DNA of 64,000 nucleotides from Bacteroidota bacterium (GTDB lineage Bacteria; Bacteroidota; Bacteroidia; 2-12-FULL-35-15): NCBI GenBank assembly GCA_029237775.1, contig JAQZBR010000004.1, positions 248,001 to 312,000 of the forward strand, read 5' to 3'. Shown piece by piece: positions 53,053 to 62,200 of this stretch (position 1 is its first letter; each line of letters starts with the position of its first letter). The notes under the pieces were generated by a model. It saw only the letters and a program-made list of their open reading frames with translations, ran no database searches and was not told where the DNA came from. The position numbers and the translations under genes were made by a program.

Positions 53053-53868
53053 TTACATATTTGTGATTCGAATCCTGATCGCTTTAATATTTTTTGTCAG
53101 CTTCTTAATTTGAGCTTCAGTTAATTCACCTTCTGATTCATCATAAATTTCTTTTATACTCTTCAGTTCGGGAAGAACATTCGAGAAATCATTGTCATAA
53201 GCAGTTGTCAGTAAAGCAACGAGATTATTCAAAGAGCCTCTGAAATCACTGATCCTCGAATATATAGCATCTTTATTCTTTACATCTTCAGCTACCTGCG
53301 TAGCGATGTACATTGCCTCAACAAAACTTCCTACTACAACAAGCGCAGAAATATGACTCTGATCATTTTCTTTCAGTGATGCATTTGACTTGCGGTAAAC
53401 ATCAGACACAATACGCAGTAATGAGTCTTTATTACTTCCGCTCTTTTCAAGCCTTAGCATCATTTCTTTGTTAAAGTCACCTTTAATATTCAGCTCTGTA
53501 GCTAATCTCTGACAAGAATTAAGATACAGGCCGACATCCTGTGGCTGATTAAACACTGCCGCATAACTCAGGTCTGCACCGTATACTCCCAGATTAAGCG
53601 CCTTACTATTGGTTTGTATGTATTTACTTATGTTCTCTGTTGGATTTAAAAGCTCCTGCTCATAAGAAGCGCCCGCCTGCTGCAATAGCTGAACCTGTTG
53701 TATGGGCGAAGGTATATCATAAAAACCCTGATCAGTTCCTGAAGTCTGCAGGGTTGAAGCAGTATCCGATACGGGAGCAACAGGAGGATTTGAATTATCC
53801 GTTCCGCAGGCAGCTGAAAATAAAACTGCTACTACAAAACTGCTTTTATAAAGTATATGCTTTCTCAT
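53053..53868 (-). CDS. Lipoprotein of unknown function
   Basis: The 271-residue protein has a lipoprotein signal (VVAVLFSAACGTDN, lipid Cys about 21) and a Pro/Ser/Thr-rich start. The rest is predominantly helical (YGADLSYAAVFNQPQDVGLYL, SHISALVVVGSFVEAMYIA), ending in a charged helix. It matches no domain I can name, though such lipoproteins are common in Bacteroidota. It is on the same strand as the flanking surface-protein genes. A 7-of-8 match to the -7 box (TACATTTA) lies about 20-27 bases ahead. Confidence 0.72.
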   Translation of the reverse strand: MRKHILYKSSFVVAVLFSAACGTDNSNPPVAPVSDTASTLQTSGTDQGFYDIPSPIQQVQLLQQAGASYEQELLNPTENISKYIQTNSKALNLGVYGADLSYAAVFNQPQDVGLYLNSCQRLATELNIKGDFNKEMMLRLEKSGSNKDSLLRIVSDVYRKSNASLKENDQSHISALVVVGSFVEAMYIATQVAEDVKNKDAIYSRISDFRGSLNNLVALLTTAYDNDFSNVLPELKSIKEIYDESEGELTEAQIKKLTKNIKAIRIRITNM

Positions 53869-53970
53869 GACGGTCGGTTTATATCCACATTAAATGTAAG
53901 CGATTTTTTCAGATAATACGATTAACGCTGGATTAGTTTAAAATTAATAGCAGAAGCAATTCAGATCTTA

Positions 53971-54924
53971 CTATTTAGATTCAGGTATCTCATCCTTATG
54001 TTCCTCTTTCAAATCCATTCTGATCCTGTAAGCGACCCCAAAATTAAAAACAGGATAACTCTTTAACGGAGTGTATACAGGTTGACTATAATCTATATTT
54101 GTAGTGCCTAAATTATATGCCAATGGGTTTTTACCGATCGAATATCCTGCATCGGCAAACACCAGAATTTTTTTATACACAAAACATTCAAGGAATAACT
54201 TCACTTGCTGTTCATCATACCTTACATAATCATAATTTGCTTTTGCAGACATACTGAAAGACCTCGTGGCAGCCTTGTAACACAGTCCTGAGTAAAGCTT
54301 GTTTTTTATGATATTAATTTCAAATCTGTAGTTGGACGGAATGATTCCATACAAATTCATTCGTTCGTTTATTTTCCAGTCGAGACCAACAAGCGGCATA
54401 AAAAAGTTACCAAATGCTTCCCGGTTATAATATAATCCAAGCTTAAATTTCACGCGCTCGTTTTTAACAAACTGTTCAAGAAATATCCCGCCCATCTGAA
54501 AATCATGAGCATCTGTTTTATCTTTAAAATCAGAAGCAAGCTTGGGCACCGCAATGATAATTGTTTCCCATTTTTTGTTTTTAGAAACCAGCTTCATGCC
54601 TATTGGCAATGAGACGGAGGAAAGTCTTGAGGAATATGATGAATCGGGGGAAATAGTGGAACTCATGGTTTCACTATTGAGCCTGATCAATAAAGTATTA
54701 CCGTTCTTAAAAACTTTCGGCAAGAAGAAATTCAGAAAGTAATCATCCGTATGATTTTTTTGTCCGGCTGCGCTATCGGTATAAATTGATGAGAACGTCT
54801 GGTAATTCGCGCTGAGAATGTCAGCGAAGGGCTGAGACAAGGAATTGTCAGCCAAAAGAAAAATAAAGCAAACAACAGAAAGTGTTTTTTTTATTTTTTT
54901 ATTCAGACCAGGTATTATTATCAT
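53971..54924 (-). CDS. DUF6268 family outer-membrane beta-barrel protein
   Basis: The 317-residue protein has a signal peptide (LSVVCFIFLLADNSLSQ) and many amphipathic strands; FKLGLYYNREAFGNFFMPLVGLDWKI and MNLYGIIPSNYRFEI resemble DUF6268 barrels. It is probably an outer-membrane protein of unknown substrate. It lies between the lipoprotein and PorP/SprF genes, on the same strand, with a long repeat-filled spacer upstream. Confidence 0.75.
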   Translation of the reverse strand: MIIIPGLNKKIKKTLSVVCFIFLLADNSLSQPFADILSANYQTFSSIYTDSAAGQKNHTDDYFLNFFLPKVFKNGNTLLIRLNSETMSSTISPDSSYSSRLSSVSLPIGMKLVSKNKKWETIIIAVPKLASDFKDKTDAHDFQMGGIFLEQFVKNERVKFKLGLYYNREAFGNFFMPLVGLDWKINERMNLYGIIPSNYRFEINIIKNKLYSGLCYKAATRSFSMSAKANYDYVRYDEQQVKLFLECFVYKKILVFADAGYSIGKNPLAYNLGTTNIDYSQPVYTPLKSYPVFNFGVAYRIRMDLKEEHKDEIPESK

Positions 54925-55254
54925 AAATCACGTAGTGACATTTATTCTTAAAAAAGAATTTTCCCTTTGATACTCTGCTTCTCCATGTGAAAAGTTTCTC
55001 CCCTTCTTTTACCTCAGCACCTCAATCGAAAAACCCATTCCCTTTGTGTGATTGCTTCGTTCCCCTCTCGCAATGACGTTCTACCAATAATTTTAGAGAA
55101 CCCATAGAATATCCTTTTGCGCAGTAACCTTGAGCTTAGTTCAGAATTCCTCTGTGTGAAACTATGTTCCCTCTGCTTCTCTGTGTTGAAAAACTCCTGA
55201 CCGTAGTGTCTTAAGTGTCTTAGTGGTAAAATTTCTTTGTCTGATTGGTAAAAA
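54925..55254. repeat. 330-base spacer filled with degenerate intergenic repeats
   Basis: No gene is seen. It holds a CGTCATTGCGA-type element (55049-55079, reverse copy of the one at 4091-4130), two degenerate CTCTGCTTCTCTGTGTTGAAA-like units (about 54977-55000 and 55150-55190) and a CTTAAGTGTCTTAGTGGTAAAA unit (about 55210-55231) related to that at 4161-4192. Such clusters suggest mobile or recombining short repeats. Confidence 0.6.
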
Positions 55255-56181
55255 TTACTTTATTTTCTCCCGGCTTTTACCTTCAGGTGTCTTATGAAAT
55301 TTTATTCCAAGCATCAGCTCGTGTGTTCCGGTGCTGTATTTACCAATATTAGTCATAGTGAAATCATAAGCGTAAGCAACGGTCAGGTTTTCCTGTAAAG
55401 TAAACCCTACCATGGCTGAAACTGCATCCAGATAGCGAAATGCACCACCGATCCAGATCTTTTCTTTATAAATTCCGCGAAGTCCGAGATCAAATTGTAA
55501 TGGTGCAGGTTCAACGTATTTCAAACAACCCGATGGCTCGATTTTAAAATCATCACCGATATCAAATTTATATCCTGCTGTAACGTAATAATGAGTAGCA
55601 AGTCTGCTTAATCCCGTATAAGTATAGTCTTTGAATTTAATTTGGCTCTGCATTATTTGAGGAACGCTGGCTCCAACATACCATTTTTTATCAGTTGAAT
55701 ACACATAAATTCCCGCACCGAAATCAGGTGTAATAACTTGTTCTACACCTCCGCTGATCACATTATCTTTTGGATCATGTAATGTGATTTTTGACCCGTC
55801 CACCATAAACTGAAGTAATCCGGCCGAAATGCCTAATGATACTCTTACCTTTTCTGCCACTTTTAAATGATAAGCATAAGAAAGATAAAAACCGGTTCTT
55901 CTCGTTGGCCCGACAATATCAGTGAACAATGATCCACCTACACCCATTTTCAGATTTTTTGTAGGCCCCTGAACAGTAAGCATGTATGTTCGCGGAGCAT
56001 CCGTTATGCCAATCCACTGATAACGGTTGTTGGAGATTCCTTCAAAATAAGGACTGCTTCCGCCAACTGCAGGATTCATCGCATACTGATTCAACATGTA
56101 ATTACTGTAATGCGGCAGTTGCTGAGCTTTCATGCTAACTGAAGCAATCATCAAAACGAAAACGAAGACTATCTTTTTCAA
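55255..56181 (-). CDS. PorP/SprF family type IX secretion system membrane protein
   Basis: The 308-residue protein has a signal peptide (MIASVSMKAQQLPHYSNYMLNQYAMNP spans the junction) and the PorP/SprF pattern: NYMLNQYAMNPAVGG, barrel strands such as RTGFYLSYAYHLKVAEKVRVSLG, AFRYLDAVSAMVGFTLQ, and AYDFTMTNIGKYSTGTHELMLGI near the end. SprF-like proteins help export or anchor one specific giant surface protein. It directly follows the SprB-like giant gene, the usual pairing, so it is most likely dedicated to that adhesin. Confidence 0.92.
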   Translation of the reverse strand: MKKIVFVFVLMIASVSMKAQQLPHYSNYMLNQYAMNPAVGGSSPYFEGISNNRYQWIGITDAPRTYMLTVQGPTKNLKMGVGGSLFTDIVGPTRRTGFYLSYAYHLKVAEKVRVSLGISAGLLQFMVDGSKITLHDPKDNVISGGVEQVITPDFGAGIYVYSTDKKWYVGASVPQIMQSQIKFKDYTYTGLSRLATHYYVTAGYKFDIGDDFKIEPSGCLKYVEPAPLQFDLGLRGIYKEKIWIGGAFRYLDAVSAMVGFTLQENLTVAYAYDFTMTNIGKYSTGTHELMLGIKFHKTPEGKSREKIK

Positions 56182-56189
56182 CTTTTTAT

Positions 56190-56286
56190 TTTTTATCCCC
56201 TACCACTCTCCTTCGGAGAGGGGCCAGAGCTGAGGTTTCTATTACTTATCCTTACCCCTCCGTTATATAGAGGACCAGGCGAGGTT
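56190..56286. repeat. Short palindromic spacer repeats
   Basis: CTCTCCTTCGGAGAG can fold into a 6-bp stem with a 3-base loop and is followed by a GGCCAGAGCTGAGG-type unit and a degraded second unit. This is a common Bacteroidota intergenic repeat form. No gene is present. Confidence 0.5.
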
Positions 56287-59200
56287 TTATCTTAATATCG
56301 TTATCGGTCCGGTGTATACATCTGGGAATTTTTCATCCTTCAGATCTATCACATAATAATATGATCCTACGGGAAGATCTTTTCCTTTGTATGTTCCTTT
56401 CCAGCGTTCCTTATACCCCACCGACTGGAATAATAATTCACCCCATCTGTTATACACCTCAACCACACAATTAGGAAACAGTTCAATTCCATCAATGATC
56501 CATTCATCATTGTCTCCATCTGCATTCGGAGAAATTCCATCAGGAATAATGATCGTTGGTAATACCGTTACAACTACCGAATCGCTCGCAGTACATCCTT
56601 CTAAAGTTGTTACGGTGACTACATAGGTTGTAGTTACAGGTGGAGTTGCAACAGGGTTTGCGACAGTTGCGTTATCCAGTCCCGGAAGCGGGTTCCACAG
56701 AATGCTATTTCCTGAGGCGGTAGTTGGATTTCCACCAATGGTTGTGCTTGCGCCAACCACAATGGTTACATCAGTTCCTGCATTAACCTGAGGCAACACA
56801 TTCGATGTAAGAATGATCGTATCATTTGCTGTACATCCTGTTCCGTTATCAGCTATCACATAATAAGTGCTTGACCCGGCCGGAGGTGTTACAGAAACAC
56901 TTGATGTATTTCCTGCACTGTTTCCTGCAAGGTCAAACCACTGATAGGAAGTTGCAGTCGTGCTTGTTGCACTTAACGTTATCGAACCGTTCTGACAGAA
57001 AGTTGTATCGTTTCCTGCAGAGACGAAAACTGATTGCAAGGGAACAAGGATACTTGTGTCAGCGATCGTACAACCATTGCCATCTGTAACATCTATGATA
57101 TACGTACCTGCTGCAATGTTACTGAGATCCTCCGTTGTTGCAGCAGAACCGACACTCCATTGATATGTATAAGTTGTTGTACCACCGCTCACCGTAACAT
57201 CAATCGAACCGTCAGATAAACTTGAGCAGCTAGGGTTTGTTATCACGCTTCCGATCGTTAAAGCATTCGTCTGAGTAAGCGTTGTTGATTGTGTTGCCGT
57301 GCAACCCAATGCATCAGTCACAGTCACTGTGTATGAGCCCGCTGAAAGGTTCGAAGCTGTTGAAGATGATCCACCTGAAGGAGTCCATGCATAACTGTAT
57401 GATAACGTTCCGCCTGAAGGCACAACTGTTATCGATCCGGTAGTATCTCCGTTACAAAAAGGATTTACTGCATTTGCAATACTGAAACCAATTACAGGAG
57501 GTTCAGTGATCGTCACTGTGCCAACCGATGAGCAACCATTACTGCCGGTCACAACAACCGCATAATCTCCCGGACAAAGTCCTGTTGCAACTGCAGTTGT
57601 CTGAGCAGAAACATCATTCCATAAATAGGAAGTTAAACCTCCCGGAGTTACTGTTGCTGTTCCATTACATGCTGCATTACAGCTAACGTTTGTTGAAGAC
57701 ATTGTTATTGCAGGCCCATTGAAATTATTCACCGGGATCACGACATTCTTCACACATCCCGTTACAACATCTGTGATCTGCACTGAATAAACTCCTGCAG
57801 AAAGATTAGAGATCGTTGGTGTTACTGGGCCCGTGTTCCACAGATAGGTATAGGTTCCGCTACCACCAGAAGCTGACACGGTGATCGATCCATCGCTCAT
57901 ACCACATGTTGCAGCATTCACAACCTGGTTGGCAATGATTGGTGAGGCTTCAGTTATCAATACCGAATCCGTTATTGAACATCCATTCGCATCAGTCACC
58001 TCAACATAATAGGGACCTGCACTTAAACCATTCAGTGTCGGAGTTGTCTGTCCGCCTTGGATCCATAAGTATGTATATGGAGCTGTTCCACCGGTTGGTG
58101 TTACTCCGGTTACAGCACCTGTGTTCTGATTGTTACAAGCAATGTTTGTTGATGTAATTGCAAGACTGGTTGGTCCATTTGTATTGCTTACCGGAACTCC
58201 GAAGCTGGAAACACAACCTGCACTGTCAGTAACATTCACTGTATATAAACCGGCACACAGATCAGTCGCATTTAATCCGCTTTGTCCGTTACTCCATAAC
58301 AATGTATATGGCGCGGTTCCTCCCGTTGGCGCTGCAATAGCGGCTCCATCACACACTCCGCAATTCGCACTTGTTACCGTTGCATTGATCGCAACTGCAG
58401 GAGTTGATAGAATGGTTACACTTGCAGTAGTTATACAACCATTAAAATCGGTGATAGTTGCTGTATAAACTCCGGCACAAAGAGAGACAGCGGTATCATT
58501 TGTTTGTCCTGAAGGATCATTCCACTGAATATTGAATGGAGGTGTCCCTGAACTGATTGTAACATAAGCCATTCCGCTGCAGGTATTCGAACATGAAATA
58601 TTTGTGGCAGATGCAGCGACAGTTAAAGGAGTTGACTGATTCACTACAAAAGAATCAACCTTTGTACAACCGTTAAAGTCGGTGATCGTTACGGTATACG
58701 TTCCTGAACATAATCCTGAAACTACAGATGTATTGCCTGCAATTGGTCCTGCGGGCCCGGTCCATGCATACGAATAGCCTGATGTTCCACCACTCACTGC
58801 AAGAGAAATAACCCCGTTACAAACGTTACTGCAAATTGCGCTCGTTACAGTTGCATTGGATAAAATAGGCGCTGGCTCACCGATAGTTACAGGAGCAAAA
58901 TGAATACACGTATTTGAATCGGTGATCTCAACAAAATAATTTCCTGCACATAGGTTTAATGCTGTATCGTTAAAAGTTGGTGGTGTAGTAGCTGGCAACC
59001 ATTCAAACAAATAAGGTGCAACGCCACCTACCGGCACTACCGATCCTGAGCCGTTGCAAACACCTGGACAAGTTGCATCATTTGCGGTTACCACTTCACC
59101 GGTTGGCCCGCCTGAATTATTTAAAGCCAGGGCGAACGTAGAATCGCAACCATTTGCATCTGTGACTGTCACATTATATAGATCGGCACACAATCCGGTC

Positions 59201-62200
59201 TGACTGGAAGTTGCAGGAAATACTGTACCCGGAGAAGATGTGGAACTCCAGGCATACGTATAAGATGGTGTACCTGTTATTGGATTAATTGTCATTGTTC
59301 CATCACAAACACCACAGGCAGCTGGCGTACTTGATACTGCAATGTTTATTGCTGAAGGATTTGTAATTGCAACATTAACTGTGTCTTTACAATTGTTTGT
59401 ATCAGTAACAACCAACACATAAGTAATAGGACACAAGTTTATAGCTGTGGCAGTAGTGGCTCCGCCCGGTGACCATAAATAAGTGTAACCCGGAGTTCCG
59501 CCTGAAGGTAAAGCGGTAGCCGTACCATTACAGCTATTCTGACAAGTAGGATCAACCGTTGTAAATGCCGTATTCAATGCAGGTGGATTTGCAAGTGTGA
59601 AGTTTTGAGTCCTCGAACAACCCATTGCATCAGAAATAATAACCGAATAATTTCCTGCACATAGGCCGGAAACTGAAGAGGTGCCATCCCCAATAATAGG
59701 ATTAGGAGACCAATCATATGTGTAAGGCCCTGTTCCTCCTGACGCTGCTGAAGTTGCTGTACCATCACATGCACCGTTACATAATGGATTTGTTGAAGTT
59801 ATGTTAGCAACGATCAGAGTAGGTTCTGAAATAATAATAGAAGGAGGTGTAGATGTACAACCGTTAGCATCTGAAACAGTAACATTATAAACGCCCGCAC
59901 AAAGCCCTGATGCTGTGTCATTATTAACTAATACACCGGGTGACCATGCATAATTGTATCCGGGAGTTCCTCCGCTTGCATTCACTACCCCGATACCATC
60001 GCAGGTTGCGTTACAAGATGCATCCACAAATGACGTGGACGTGATCAAAGGTGTTGGTTCTGTTATATCAACCGTATCTTTTGCAATACAGCCATTTACA
60101 TCAACAACTGTAACAATGTATTGATTCGGACAAAGGCCAACAATATTAGGCAGGATGATAGAAGGTGGCTGATTTGTCCAGATGATAGTATCCACACCGG
60201 CACCACCGGTTATAGTTGCAGTTGCGGTCCCATTGCATGCCCCGAAACATAAAACATTTGTTGAAGCAAGAGAAACCATCAGGGTTGGAGGTGCCGTGAT
60301 ATTTATTGTTAGTGAAGTATCACATCCATTTACATCCAATATCGTTACACTGTATGTTCCTGCGCATAACCCGTTCTGACTTGAATTTGGAGGCAATACC
60401 AATCCCGGTATAGATGATGACCAGGAATAATTATACGTTCCCGAGCCCCCTGTAGGAGCAAGAACGATGGATCCATCGCACAAAGTTCCGCAGCTCTCAT
60501 TTGTAACAACTTCATTTGGTGATATCGGATCCGGATTGATCACTGTCGCTGTATCTATACTGATGCAACCTGCGGCATCCGTAACTTGAACAGAATAAGT
60601 TTGTGTTCCGCATAATGCGGTGATACCCGCGGATAGGTCACCCAAAGGAGTTGCTGCTCCATTCCAGTCATAAGTATAACCTGGCGCCCCGCCACTTGCG
60701 ACCACTGATGCTGTTCCATCACACACTCCGTTACAGGATGCATTGGCATGTGACATTACGAGTGTCGGCCCATTGATGTTGTTCACGAGGTAACTAAAAT
60801 TAAATACACATCCACCGGAAGTGATATCGAGTGTGTATGTGCCTGCAAGCAATCCGGTAACGGTTGGAGTTCCTTGCCCGGTGATGACACCCGGGCCCCA
60901 GTTGTAAGCGTATGTATTATTTCCTCCTGTTGGAGCAACGATAATTGTTCCGTTAGCAGTTAAACAATTGGCATCGGTAAAAACTGGATTATCTATAACA
61001 GGAGTCGGTTCCGTTATTATAACTGAAGAGGTATCAGTACAGCCATTTCCGTCAGTGACAGTTAACGTGTACGTTCCTGCGCAAAGGCCGCTTGCATTGG
61101 CAGTCGGCTGAGCGGGAGAAGTATTCCATGAATAAGTCAATGCTCCTGTACCTCCACTACCCACTCCTGTTGCTGTTCCATTACAAACACCACCGCAGGT
61201 AGCGTTGGTACTTGAAGTATTAAGAAGAATCGCAGGTGGTTCAGTAAATGTTACAGAATCACGGTTAAGACAACCATTGGCATCCACAACAGTAACCGTG
61301 TATGAGCCGGCACAAAGACTAAAGGCTGTTCCTCCGGCAACTGTTGTCACCGTTCCGTTTGGACCTACCCACAGATAATTGTAAGGCATTTGTCCTCCTG
61401 ACGGATTTGCAGTTGCAACGCCATCGCATGAATCTGCACAGCTTAAAGTAGTATTAGATGTAGTGATTTGAATCGTGATTGTTTGAGCGATAGTAACTGT
61501 ACTTGCGGCAACACAGCCGTTCGCATCTATAACTGTAACGCTGTATACTGTATTCGGGCATAAACCGGTTGCTGTTGCTGTTGTTTGGTCTGCAGGATCA
61601 TTCCATAAAAAAGTATAAGGAGGCGTTCCCCCTGTAGGAGTAACGGTGGCAGAACCATTACAAACATTACAGCTTGAAGTCTGCCCCGTGATAGGCGCAC
61701 CTAAAGGTGTTGGTTGAGTAACAGTAACTGATTCATTGGAAGTACAACCGTTTGCATCCGTAAGAAGAAGCGAATAACTTCCGGCACATAAACCAACTGC
61801 AGTATCGTTTCCATCAATAACCGGGTTAGGGAACCAATTATAGTTATATGGAGGTATACCCCCTGTAGCATTTGAATAGATTGAACCATTACACTGTCCG
61901 GAACACAGTACATCGTTAATCACTGTTGGATCTCCTACTAATTGTGGTGGTGAGGTCACAGTTGCGGTACCGGTAGAAGTACAGTTATTCTGATCTTTTA
62001 CTGTCACAGTATAGGTTCCGGCACATAAACTATTAATGTTGTTTCCAATTTGCCCCCCTGACCAGGAATACGTATACCCCGGAGTTCCTCCACTGCCGAG
62101 CGCTGAAGCGGTACCGTTACACACACCGAAACAATTTATGTTAGTCGAGCTTGGAGTTACAACCAGTAGGGTTGGCTGTATAATCGTTGTATTGATCACT

